Shown here: in pieces, positions 35,622 to 43,695 of the stretch | Layout of the letters: each line of letters starts with the position of its first letter | How positions within the stretch are numbered: the first letter of the stretch is position 1 | Origin: Sphingomonas sp. | GTDB lineage: Bacteria > Pseudomonadota > Alphaproteobacteria > Sphingomonadales > Sphingomonadaceae | DNA length: 64,000 bases | Reading direction: 5' to 3' | NCBI RefSeq assembly: GCF_017744835.1 | Contig: NZ_JAGIAM010000006.1 | Coordinates: forward strand, 84,383-148,382 | The notes under the pieces: generated by a model | The model's input: only the letters and a program-made list of their open reading frames with translations | Told to the model about the DNA's origin: nothing | Databases searched by the model: none | Position numbers and translations under genes: made by a program

Positions 35622-35682
35622 TACAGCCTAGCGCTTCTCGCCCATGGTTGAGCCCGCGGCCGCCTGCGCTACATAGGGCGGC

Positions 35683-36726
35683 ATGAACACCCCACCGATC
35701 CACGAACTCACCGATCGCGCGCGCGATGTGTTCCGGATCGTGGTCGAATCCTACCTCGACAGCGGCGCTCCGGTCGGCTCGCGCACTATCTCCAAGATTT
35801 CGGGCCTCAATCTCTCGCCCGCGTCGATCCGCAACGTGATGCAGGACCTGGAGGAGCTGGGCCTGCTCGCCGCGCCGCACACCAGCGCGGGCCGCATGCC
35901 CACCGACGTCGGCCTCAGGCTGTTCGTCGACGGCATGATGCACGCGATGGAACCCTCCGCCGAGGAGCGCGCCGCGATCGAGGCGCGCGCCGGGCAGACC
36001 GGCCCGGTCGAAGAGGCGCTGGCGGGCACCACCGCGGCACTCTCCGGCCTCTCGGCCTGCGCCGGGCTGGTGCTGGTCCCCAAGGACGATCCGGTGCTGC
36101 GCCAGTTCGGCTTCGTGCCCTTGAACCACGATCGCGCGCTCGCGGTGCTGGTCGGCGAGGACGGCTCGGTCCAGAACCGCGTCGTCCACATCCCCGGCGG
36201 GATCGACCCGCTCTCGCTCCAGCAGGCCAGCAACTACATGAGCGCGATGCTCGGCGGGCTCACCCTCGCCCAGGCGCGCGCGCGAATCGAGCGCGACCTC
36301 ACCCAGCAGCGCGCCGAGCTCGACGCCGCCGCCGCCGCGCTGGTCGAGCGCGGATTGGCGGTGTGGAGCGAGGACGGCGACCGCCGTCCTGTGCTGATCG
36401 TGCGCGGCCAGGCGCGGCTGATCGACACCAATGCCACCGAGGACCTCGACCGCGTCCGCCAGCTCCTCGACGAGCTCGAGGGCAAGGAAGAGATCGCCCG
36501 GCTGCTGGACAGCGCGCGCGAAGGCGAGGCCACGCGAATCTTCATCGGATCGGAGAACAAGCTCTTCGCGTTGTCCGGCTCGTCGGTGATCGCAAAGCCG
36601 GTGCGCGCGTTGGACGGGCGCGTGGTCGGCGTGGTGGGCGTGATCGGCCCCACGCGGTTGAACTATGCCCGCGTCGTGCCCATGGTGGATTTCACGGCGG
36701 CGACGCTGGCCCGGTTGCTGGCCTGA
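35683..36726 (+). CDS. hrcA: Heat-inducible transcription repressor HrcA
   Basis: A 347-residue repressor of class I heat-shock genes. The N-terminal winged helix (VGSRTISKISGLNLSPASIRNVM, about residues 26-48) and the loop LLAAPHTSAGRMPTDVGLRLFVD are family signatures. The C-terminal GAF-like dimerisation domain ends with VVGVVGVIGPTRLNYARVVPMVD. HrcA binds CIRCE elements with help from GroEL; no CIRCE is visible in this window, so its targets lie elsewhere (groESL, as in other alphaproteobacteria). grpE follows after 25 bases. Confidence 0.97.
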   Translation: MNTPPIHELTDRARDVFRIVVESYLDSGAPVGSRTISKISGLNLSPASIRNVMQDLEELGLLAAPHTSAGRMPTDVGLRLFVDGMMHAMEPSAEERAAIEARAGQTGPVEEALAGTTAALSGLSACAGLVLVPKDDPVLRQFGFVPLNHDRALAVLVGEDGSVQNRVVHIPGGIDPLSLQQASNYMSAMLGGLTLAQARARIERDLTQQRAELDAAAAALVERGLAVWSEDGDRRPVLIVRGQARLIDTNATEDLDRVRQLLDELEGKEEIARLLDSAREGEATRIFIGSENKLFALSGSSVIAKPVRALDGRVVGVVGVIGPTRLNYARVVPMVDFTAATLARLLA

Positions 36727-36751
36727 GCCGCGCAGGAACGAACAGGAAATT

Positions 36752-37321
36752 ATGTCGAACGAAGCGAACAGGAACGAAGCTGTGGACGTGAACGAAGCCG
36801 AGGCCGATCTGCGGCATGAGACCGCCGAAGGCGCGCCCGAAGTGGCCGAGCACGACCGGCTGGCCGAGCTGGAGGCGCAGATCGCCGAGGCCAAGGCCGC
36901 GGTGCTCTATGCCCAGGCCGAGACGCAGAACGTCCGCCGCCGTGCCGAGAAGGAAGCCGCCGACGCGCGCACCTATGCCGCCACCGGCTTCGCGCGCGAC
37001 ATCCTCTCGGTCGCCGACAATCTCAGCCGTGCGCTCGCCGCGATTCCGGCCGAGCTGCGCGAGGACGAGAAGCTCAAGGGTCTGGTGACCGGGCTCGAGG
37101 CGACCGGCCGCGAGCTCGACTCGGTCTTCGCGCGCCACGGCATCTCGAAGATCGTCGCGACCGGCGAGGCGCTCGATCCCAATCGCCACCAGGCGATGAT
37201 GGAGATCCCCACCGCCGACGCCGAGCCCGGCACGGTCGTGCAGGAAATCCAGACCGGCTACATGATCAAGGACCGCCTGCTCCGCCCGGCGCTAGTCGGC
37301 GTGGCGAAAAAGCCGGAGTGA
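36752..37321 (+). CDS. grpE: Nucleotide exchange factor GrpE
   Basis: A 189-residue DnaK co-chaperone. A long N-terminal coiled coil (LAELEAQIAEAKAAVLYAQAE) runs into NVRRRAEKEAADA, and the C-terminal beta domain carries HQAMMEIPTADAEPGTVVQEIQTGYMIKDRLLRPALVGVA in outline. It releases ADP from DnaK after heat stress. ATG 36752 follows CAGGAAAT. It is co-directional with hrcA as the second gene of a two-gene heat-shock operon; dnaK is not in the window. A strong GC hairpin with T-run lies 44 bases downstream. Confidence 0.97.
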   Translation: MSNEANRNEAVDVNEAEADLRHETAEGAPEVAEHDRLAELEAQIAEAKAAVLYAQAETQNVRRRAEKEAADARTYAATGFARDILSVADNLSRALAAIPAELREDEKLKGLVTGLEATGRELDSVFARHGISKIVATGEALDPNRHQAMMEIPTADAEPGTVVQEIQTGYMIKDRLLRPALVGVAKKPE

Positions 37322-37326
37322 GGAAA

Positions 37327-37354
37327 AAGCCCCTCCCCTTCAGGGGAGGGGCTT
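37327..37354. repeat. Perfect CCTCCC hairpin after grpE
   Basis: A 12-base perfect stem AAGCCCCTCCCC / GGGGAGGGGCTT with a TTCA loop. On the minus strand it is followed by a run of T, so it may help terminate transcripts coming from the chemoreceptor gene. On the plus strand no T-run follows. Confidence 0.8.
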
Positions 37355-37364
37355 AGGAAAGCAA

Positions 37365-37398
37365 AAAAGCCGGGGCATCGCTGCCCCGGCTTTTCTTT
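37365..37398 (+). terminator. Bidirectional terminator between grpE and the chemoreceptor gene
   Basis: A perfect 13-base stem (37365-37377 with 37382-37394) with a TCGC loop. It reads AAAAGCCGGGGCA on the left and ends TTTTCTTTT on the right, with six A on the left flank, so it can work on both strands for the two convergent genes. Confidence 0.93.
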
Positions 37399-37418
37399 TG
37401 TCGACCTGACCCGCTGGA

Positions 37419-39275
37419 TCAGAAGCTCTGCCAGTCGTCGCTGCCGTTGCGCACCAGCGCCGGGATCGCGGCGGTGGGGAGCGGCTTGACCGGGCTGGCG
37501 TAGCTCGCGACCTGGATCGCGGCGGCCGGGGCGCGGCGCACTGCGGCCATTGCCGCGCCGGTGCGGAAGCGCGTGACTTCGCGTGCCAGCTGCTCGGCCT
37601 CGTTGGCGAGGTTGCGGACGGCCGCCGTGGTCTCCTCGACCATCGCGGCATTCTGCTGCGTCTCGCGGTCCATCGACGACACCGCCGAGGTGATCTCGCC
37701 GACCGCCGCCGCCTGGGCGCGGTTGTCGGTCGAGATGTCGCCCAGCAGGCCGTGGACCGTGCTCACGTCGGTGGCGATGTCGACCAGCGCATGGTCGACC
37801 TTCTGCACCGCTTCCACTGCGACGCTGATCTCGCTCTGCGTGACGGTCAGCTGCTCGCGGGCGCGCTTGGCCTCTTCCTCGGCGCGCATCGCGAGCGCCG
37901 AGACCAGGTCGGCGACGACGGCGAAGCCGCGGCCCGCCTCGCCGGCGCGGCCGGCTTCAACCGCCGCGTTCATCGCGAGAACGCGCGTCTGGAACGCGAT
38001 CTTGTCGAGGCCCTCGATCACCGAGTCGATGCCCTTGGCGCTGTCCGACACGCGGACCATCGCCTGGACCGCGTCGTCGGCGACGCTGCGGCCCGAACCG
38101 ACGACTTCCATTGCCTGGTCGGCACGCTGCACGGTGCGGCTCGCCGCGTCGGCCGTCGCCTTGAGGCGCTGGTCGATCTGGTTCACCGCGGCCGCGGTCT
38201 GCTCGAGGCTGGCGGCATTGCCCTCGGTCCGGCGCGCCAGGTCCTCGGAAGCCGTGGCGATCTCGCCGGTGCCGGTGCGGATCGCGTCGGCGCCCTCGGC
38301 GACCACGCGCAGCGCCGACTGGAGCGCCGCTGCGGCTTCGTTGAAGTCGGTCTTGAGCTTGGCGAAGGGGCCGGCGAGGTCGGCGGTGATGCGCGCCTCG
38401 AGGTCGCCCTCGGCCAGCGCGGCGAGGCCGGTGCCGATGCTGTCGACCAGCATCGTCGCCTGCTCTTCCTTCGCACGCTCGGCATCGGCGAGCTGGTCGC
38501 GGAAGGCCGAGGTGGCGCGGGCAAGCTGGCCCACTTCGTTCTCGGCATCGAGCGCCGGGATCGTCACGGCGCGGTCGCCGCGGCTCAGCCGCTCGATCAC
38601 TTCGGTGATCGCAGTGAGCGGCTGCAGGCCGCCGATCGCCCAGCGGGTGACGGCGATGCCCAGGCCGATGCCGAGCACGCAGAGCAGGCCGATGATGATG
38701 CTGAACCAGCTGGTGGTGCTCGCCACCTGCTCGCCGATGTGCTTGTTCATCGCTTCCTGCAGGTCGATGAACTCGTTGATCTGCTTGAGCCACTGGACGA
38801 ACATCGGCCGCGCCTCGCCGAGCAGCACGCGGCGCGCGCCCTCGATGTCGCCGGCGCGGCGCAGCTCGATCACGTGCTTGACCAGCGGCAGGGTCTTGGA
38901 CTCGGTTTCCTTGATCGAGGCGATGATGCGCGTCTCGTCGGCAGTCGGCTTGGTGTCGGGCGCGAGCATCGCGTCGAGCGGGCCGGCCGAATCGGCATAT
39001 TTGGCGGCGAGCTTGTCGATCGTGTCGGTCACGCCGTCGAGCTCCGCGTCGCTCACCAGCGTCACGTCGCGCACGCCGATGGCGCGGTCGTGGACGCTGC
39101 CGCGGAAGTTGATCGCATAGCGCTGCTTGACGCTGTTGATCGTGTTCATCTGGTCGAGGTTGCCCTTGACCGACTGGACGCGCTCGACGCTGACCAGCGC
39201 CAGGATCGCGAGCAGCCCGATGACGGCGCTGAAGCCGACGATCAGGCGCTTTCTAAGAGTCATGTGCTCGAACAT
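37419..39275 (-). CDS. Methyl-accepting chemotaxis protein
   Basis: A 618-residue chemoreceptor. Membrane helix 1 is at residues about 8-28 (LIVGFSAVIGLLAILALVS). A helical periplasmic sensor of about 165 residues with a 4HB look follows, then helix 2 (SIIIGLLCVLGIGLGIAV), a HAMP domain and the signalling hairpin. The hairpin tip reads IAFQTRVLAMNAAVEAGRAGEAGRGFAVVA in outline, the standard CheA/CheW contact site apart from TRVLA in place of TNLLA. The last residues DDWQSF resemble the CheR/CheB tethering pentapeptide (x-W-x-x-F). No che genes are adjacent. Confidence 0.93.
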   Translation of the reverse strand: MFEHMTLRKRLIVGFSAVIGLLAILALVSVERVQSVKGNLDQMNTINSVKQRYAINFRGSVHDRAIGVRDVTLVSDAELDGVTDTIDKLAAKYADSAGPLDAMLAPDTKPTADETRIIASIKETESKTLPLVKHVIELRRAGDIEGARRVLLGEARPMFVQWLKQINEFIDLQEAMNKHIGEQVASTTSWFSIIIGLLCVLGIGLGIAVTRWAIGGLQPLTAITEVIERLSRGDRAVTIPALDAENEVGQLARATSAFRDQLADAERAKEEQATMLVDSIGTGLAALAEGDLEARITADLAGPFAKLKTDFNEAAAALQSALRVVAEGADAIRTGTGEIATASEDLARRTEGNAASLEQTAAAVNQIDQRLKATADAASRTVQRADQAMEVVGSGRSVADDAVQAMVRVSDSAKGIDSVIEGLDKIAFQTRVLAMNAAVEAGRAGEAGRGFAVVADLVSALAMRAEEEAKRAREQLTVTQSEISVAVEAVQKVDHALVDIATDVSTVHGLLGDISTDNRAQAAAVGEITSAVSSMDRETQQNAAMVEETTAAVRNLANEAEQLAREVTRFRTGAAMAAVRRAPAAAIQVASYASPVKPLPTAAIPALVRNGSDDWQSF

Positions 39276-39430
39276 GCGGAGCCTTTTTCCATCCATTCTG
39301 TGGCGACACACGCGGCGAACCGTCGCGTGACGGCCGGTGCAAGGGGCTGCCGGGAGTTCCCCTTTTCAACACCTTATAGAATGTGCAGTCGCCCCACCGG
39401 CGCAGCGCGCGAATTTAGCATCCCGCGCTA

Positions 39431-40894
39431 TTAAGGATGATCAGGCTGCGTCCGCCGCGGTGCATGCTCGATCCACAGGATCACGACGCCCGCCGCCACC
39501 AGTGCGAGGTTGATCGCCCAGATCCCCGCCACTGCGCTCGGAAGCAGCAGCGCATGCCCCACGCCGGTCGCCACCAGCATGGCCCCCAGTGCGCTGCGCA
39601 TCCGCCGGGGCACGATCGCGCCGGGCCGAACCAGCGACACCAGCGTCGCCGTCGCGAGCATGCCCCAGAAGATTGCAGGCAGCGGCAGCTCCGGCCCGAT
39701 CGCCGCGCGCAGCCACAGCAGCACGACGTAGAGGATCGGCACGCCCCACACCGTCACGGCCCAGGCGGCCTCGAGCCGCGGGCTCGCCGCGCCTCGGCGG
39801 CGGCGCTTCTGCAGCCACAGCGACATGCCCGTGCCGGTCACCACGCAGAGTGCCAGCCCCAGCGCGACATAGGCGAGCTCCACCGCCAGCCCGCCATAGC
39901 TCCCGAAATGCAGCCCGTAGGTTGAAGCCGCGACCTGCTGCCCCACTGCCCCGTCGGAAAGCCCCGTCGTGCCGAGGAAGCGCCCCGCAGCGTCGAAGGC
40001 GTAGTTCTCTCCATAGATCAGCCTGCGCGCGTGGGTTCCGATGATCTGGACATGCTGGCCACGTGTGCCGGGATCGTGGAGGATCACATAGCTCGGCTCG
40101 ACGCCCGGGAAGCGCTGCGCGAGCGTCGTGAGCGCGGCGGCGGCATCGGCGATCGGGGCAGGGCGCGGGTCGGGCTTGGCCTCCGCCCCGAAGATCACGC
40201 CATAGGTCGCGACGACGTCGCCACCCTTGTACGCCTTGGCGATCAGCGTGGCGCCGACGCTGCCGAGCCCGATGAAGGCGCCGGTGAGCGCAAGCGCGAG
40301 CGCGAAAGGCAGGGTCCAGACGCCTAGCCGGTTGTGCCAATCGGCCTGGGCGATCTGGCGGTTGCCGCGCGCGCGCAGGCGGAAGGCGTCGCGGAAGATG
40401 CGCGGATGGGCGACCACGCCGGTGATCGTCAGCGCCGCGAGCATCACCCCAAGCGCGCCGACCACGATCATCCCCAGCGTGATCGGCAGGTGCAGATAGA
40501 TGTGCTGGTTGCTCAGGAACTCGGTCCAGGCATGCGCCTCGGGCGCGGCGATGCGCCCCCCGCGGTCGACATAGACGGCGCCGTGATCGGTAGTGACGAC
40601 GGTGCGCGGCAGCCCCTCGGTCGGCATATGGACATAGAGATGCGTCGTCAGCGGCTTGCCGTTTTCGCTCGCCGCCACGGCTTCGATCGCGCGCTGGACC
40701 GCAGCCGGTGCGATCCCTCCGCTGTCGGCGACCTGCGGCTGCTCCCAGCGCTGCAGCCGCTCGTCGAGGACGATCAGCGTGCCCGAAAGCGCGATGATGT
40801 AGATCAGCGCGCCTGCGAGCAGGCCGATCGCGCCATGGCCCGATAGCGCGCGCTGGACCAGCGTCCGCGGGGCGGCGAGGGGTTCGTGCTTCAT
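39431..40894 (-). CDS. PepSY-associated TM protein (siderophore-linked reductase type)
   Basis: A 487-residue inner-membrane protein. The first helix (GAIGLLAGALIYIIALSGTLIVLDE) is typical of PepSY_TM proteins. Periplasmic segments with HLYVHMPTEGLPRT and HVQIIGTHA follow, along with conserved helix histidines (NQHIYLHLPITLG, DWHNRLGVW, YGLHFGSYGG) that may bind heme. Such proteins accompany siderophore receptors and are thought to reduce ferric siderophores in the periplasm. The ATG at 40894 overlaps the stop of the upstream small membrane protein by four bases. It is the last gene of the receptor operon. The ORF extends upstream only as an out-of-context shadow. Confidence 0.87.
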   Translation of the reverse strand: MKHEPLAAPRTLVQRALSGHGAIGLLAGALIYIIALSGTLIVLDERLQRWEQPQVADSGGIAPAAVQRAIEAVAASENGKPLTTHLYVHMPTEGLPRTVVTTDHGAVYVDRGGRIAAPEAHAWTEFLSNQHIYLHLPITLGMIVVGALGVMLAALTITGVVAHPRIFRDAFRLRARGNRQIAQADWHNRLGVWTLPFALALALTGAFIGLGSVGATLIAKAYKGGDVVATYGVIFGAEAKPDPRPAPIADAAAALTTLAQRFPGVEPSYVILHDPGTRGQHVQIIGTHARRLIYGENYAFDAAGRFLGTTGLSDGAVGQQVAASTYGLHFGSYGGLAVELAYVALGLALCVVTGTGMSLWLQKRRRRGAASPRLEAAWAVTVWGVPILYVVLLWLRAAIGPELPLPAIFWGMLATATLVSLVRPGAIVPRRMRSALGAMLVATGVGHALLLPSAVAGIWAINLALVAAGVVILWIEHAPRRTQPDHP

Positions 40895-41448
40895 AGCGGC
40901 CACCAGAGGAGAAGGCCCGCGAGCGCGACGACGAGCGCGGGCAGGATCATGCGGAGCGGCCCCGCACGCGTGATCTGGACGGCGGCGAGCACCGTCCAGG
41001 CGATCGGCTGGAGCAAGAGCGCGAGCGTCAGCGTGTCGGCATCGCCCCAGCCCGCGCGCCGCGCCGCCGCCTGCGCGCCGAAGGCGAGCAGCTGCGCCGC
41101 CGCGAAGCCGAGCGGCACCACGAGCGCGAACACCGCGAGCCGCCGGCCGAGGTCGCTCGCCCGGAAGCGCCAGCCCGGCGCGTTCGCGGCTTCGGCGACG
41201 GTGCGCGCCCGCCCACCGGGAAGCACCAGCGCATTGTGCGCGAGCGGCACGCCGGCCGCGAGCATCGCGACCACCGTCGCGATCGCCATGCCCCATGCCC
41301 CGCCGGACGCGCCGAGCAGCACCGTGGCGCCGCCGAGCAGCGTCCAGCCGGCGGCGGTCAGCCAAGGCCGGCGGCTGCCCCAGGCGAGGCGCAGCACGCC
41401 AACCCCTGCCACCGATGCCGCCAGCCCAAGGGCGAGCTGCGGCTCCAT
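40891..41448 (-). CDS. Small integral membrane protein of siderophore operon
   Basis: A 185-residue protein with about five hydrophobic helices (LALGLAASVAGVGVLRLAW, MAIATVVAMLAAGVPLAH, LAVFALVVPLGFAAAQLL, LALLLQPIAWTVLAAV, ILPALVVALAGLLLWW). No catalytic motif is visible. It sits between a siderophore receptor and a PepSY protein, with TGATG overlap upstream and ATGA downstream, the place usually held by DUF3649/DUF3325-type iron-uptake membrane proteins. I could not confirm which family. Probable role: support of siderophore-iron handling in the inner membrane. Confidence 0.72.
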   Translation of the reverse strand: MEPQLALGLAASVAGVGVLRLAWGSRRPWLTAAGWTLLGGATVLLGASGGAWGMAIATVVAMLAAGVPLAHNALVLPGGRARTVAEAANAPGWRFRASDLGRRLAVFALVVPLGFAAAQLLAFGAQAAARRAGWGDADTLTLALLLQPIAWTVLAAVQITRAGPLRMILPALVVALAGLLLWWPL

Positions 41449-43559
41449 CAAAAACGCCAGCCCAGCGTGGCGCTCACCGTCCGCGGCGGGCCGAAGAAGC
41501 CCTGTTCCCAATAGAGGCTGGTGATCGGCTTCGCGTCGGTCAGGTTGCGCAGGTTGGCGGTGAGCGACCAATGCTTGTCGATTTCGAAGCGCGCCATCAG
41601 GTCGACCAGCGCATATTGCTTCTGCTCGGTGATCACCGGCGTTCCCGCGATCACCAGCGGCTGCTCGCGCCAGATCCGGCTCTGGTATTGGACCGATGCG
41701 CCGAGCTTGAGCTGCGGCAGCGCGGGCGGCGCATAGGCGATGTTGAGCCGGCCGGTGTGGCGCGGCACATAGGTGCGCACCGCATCGCCCTCGGCATCCT
41801 TGATGCGCAGCAGCGTATAGCCGCCGCTCAGCTGCAGCCCGGGCAGGACCATGCCACCGACGTCCAGCTCCACGCCCTCTGCGGTGGCGTCGATGCCGCG
41901 ATAGAGCGTCAGCCCGCTTCCGGTATCGAAGCCGACGCTTTCGGCGATGTTGCGCTGGTGCGCGCGGAAGATCGCCGCGCTCGCGTTGAGCTTGCCGCCC
42001 AGCCACTCGCCCTTCAGCCCCGCCTCAAGGTTGTTGCCCTCGGTCGGCGGCAGGACGCGCAGGGTCTCATCCACTTCGGTCTGTGGATTGAAGATGGTGG
42101 CGAAGCTCGCATAGGCACTGATCGACGGCGTCAGGTCGAAGGTCGCGCCGACGAAGGGGAGCCCGCGCGTCATCGAATATTCGCGCGGCGCGTCGTAGGA
42201 TTGGCCTTCGCTGCGGATGTGGGTGATGTTGCCGCCCAGCATCACCTTGATCCCGTCGGCGGGATTGATGCGGAACAGGCCATAGGCCGTCTCGCGCTTC
42301 ACGGTGAAATCGGCGCGCAGCTCGAAATCGGGGAAGTCGGGGCGAGGGAAGCTGCCGTCGAACGCGCTGTTGCCGGGCAGTGGCAGGCCGACCTGCGAAT
42401 AATCGTACGAGGCATATTGCAGCGTGTCGCTGACGCCGTAATTGGCGCCGAGCACCAGCTCGTGGCTGCGCCCGAACAGCTCGAACGGGCCCGAGACATA
42501 GGCGTCGACGGTCAGTTCGCGCGTCGGCCCCCGGAAGGCGCCGGGATAGCTGAACAGCCCGTCGCCGGTGGTCGGGTCGGGATTGCCATAGACGTAGAAG
42601 AGTTCTTCGTCCTCGGTGATCACGCGGCGCAGCACGCTCAGCCTGGCGGTCCAGCCCTGGCCGAGGTCGTGCGTCAGGTCACCGAAGATCTGCTGGTCGC
42701 GAATGTCCCATTTGGACCATTCGGCCGAAGTGTTGGCCGATCGCGGCAAGTCGGTCGGGTTGCCCGCGCTGTCGTAGAGCGGCAGCGCGCCCCACATGCC
42801 GCCGTCGGTATTGTGCTGCTGATGCTGGTAGCCCAGGCTCAGCGTCGTGGCCGGGCCCAGGTCGGCCTCGACCACGCCGTAGCCGACCGTGCGCTCCGAA
42901 TGATAGCGATCGAGGTAGCTGCTTTTGTCCTCATAGGCGCCGACGACGCGCGCGCGGATCGCGCCGTTGGCGGTCAGCGGCACGCTGACGTCGGCATCGC
43001 CGCGGATCTGGTCGAACGATCCGTAGAGCAGGCTCGCAGATGCGGCGAACTCGCGGCCGGGGCGCTTGCGCACCAGGTTGATCGTTGCCGAGGGATTGCC
43101 GGTCGAGGAGAGCAGGCCGTTCGCCCCGCGCAGCACTTCCACGCGGTCGAAGGTCGCGGTGTCGATCGATCCGTTCTGCAATCCATTCGCAAAAGGCAGC
43201 CCGATGCCGTCGATCTGGAAATTGGTGATGTCGAACCCTCGCGCCGAGAAATAGGTGCGGTCGGTCTCGGCCTGCTGGACGTTGATCCCGGTGGTGGTGG
43301 TCAGCAGCGTGTTGACGTCGCGCAGCGCGAAATCGTCGATCTGGGTGCGCGTGACGACGGTGACCGATTGCGGCGTCTCGCGTGGCGTGAGCGGCAGCCG
43401 CGTCGAGGTGCGGCTGGTGCCGATGGTATAGCTGTCGGTGCCTTCGCTCGCTTCGCCGCGCACGCCGGTGACGACGATCTCCTGGCGCTGCGGATCCTCC
43501 TCGGGGCCGGCCTCCGGACCGGAGATAGCGGCGAGAAGCAGAAGCGGAATCGAATGCAT
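41448..43559 (-). CDS. TonB-dependent siderophore receptor
   Basis: A 703-residue outer-membrane receptor for ferric siderophores. A short signal peptide (residues 1-13) precedes a plug with PRETPQSVTVVTRTQIDDF, DVNTLLTTTTGINVQ, SARGFDITNFQIDG and VEVLRGANGLLSSTGNPSATINLVRKRP in outline, the FhuE/FpvA/FoxA signature. The barrel ends with SLYWEQGFFGPPRTVSATLGWRF, also FhuE-like. A probable Fur box lies 47 bases upstream of the start. It begins a three-gene operon with overlapping genes. Hydroxamate siderophores such as coprogen are the commonest ligands of this group, but the true ligand is unknown. Confidence 0.92.
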   Translation of the reverse strand: MHSIPLLLLAAISGPEAGPEEDPQRQEIVVTGVRGEASEGTDSYTIGTSRTSTRLPLTPRETPQSVTVVTRTQIDDFALRDVNTLLTTTTGINVQQAETDRTYFSARGFDITNFQIDGIGLPFANGLQNGSIDTATFDRVEVLRGANGLLSSTGNPSATINLVRKRPGREFAASASLLYGSFDQIRGDADVSVPLTANGAIRARVVGAYEDKSSYLDRYHSERTVGYGVVEADLGPATTLSLGYQHQQHNTDGGMWGALPLYDSAGNPTDLPRSANTSAEWSKWDIRDQQIFGDLTHDLGQGWTARLSVLRRVITEDEELFYVYGNPDPTTGDGLFSYPGAFRGPTRELTVDAYVSGPFELFGRSHELVLGANYGVSDTLQYASYDYSQVGLPLPGNSAFDGSFPRPDFPDFELRADFTVKRETAYGLFRINPADGIKVMLGGNITHIRSEGQSYDAPREYSMTRGLPFVGATFDLTPSISAYASFATIFNPQTEVDETLRVLPPTEGNNLEAGLKGEWLGGKLNASAAIFRAHQRNIAESVGFDTGSGLTLYRGIDATAEGVELDVGGMVLPGLQLSGGYTLLRIKDAEGDAVRTYVPRHTGRLNIAYAPPALPQLKLGASVQYQSRIWREQPLVIAGTPVITEQKQYALVDLMARFEIDKHWSLTANLRNLTDAKPITSLYWEQGFFGPPRTVSATLGWRF

Positions 43560-43605
43560 TGTGGACCTCCCTTTCGGAAAGCGCCCTTAGCCACCGACAG
43601 ATGAT

Positions 43606-43624
43606 AATGCAAACGATTCGCATT
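43606..43624 (-). promoter_or_regulatory. Probable Fur box upstream of siderophore receptor
   Basis: AATGCAAACGATTCGCATT is a 19-base near-palindrome with one mismatched pair, close to the proteobacterial Fur consensus with its GAAT/ATTC-type core. It lies 47 bases upstream of the receptor start, where a repressor would cover the promoter. Confidence 0.8.
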
Positions 43625-43695
43625 AGCGTGCGAACTTTGTTGCGAACGTTTATCAGTGCCTAGCCTTGTCGCATCCGCGGCCTTATCTCGGTGCC

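Larger units (their letters stand above)
35215..35682. other. Gene-free, repeat-rich interval upstream of hrcA
   Basis: This 468-base gap holds no convincing gene. It contains two related CCTCCC repeats (35234-35268 and 35586-35621), an alternating purine-pyrimidine tract (35379-35429), a tandem 9-base repeat TGTCCACTT (35441-35449 and 35450-35458) and two GTGTGACC copies (35529-35550). The hrcA promoter must lie in its right part; I see no CIRCE inverted repeat. Confidence 0.7.

Noticed and set aside
35215..35682. CIRCE element for HrcA
   Set aside because: No TTAGCACTC-N9-GAGTGCTAA-like inverted repeat is visible upstream of hrcA or grpE.
37327..37354. Terminator for grpE on the plus strand
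   Set aside because: The hairpin has no T-run on the plus strand; the next hairpin (37365-37398) is the better terminator.
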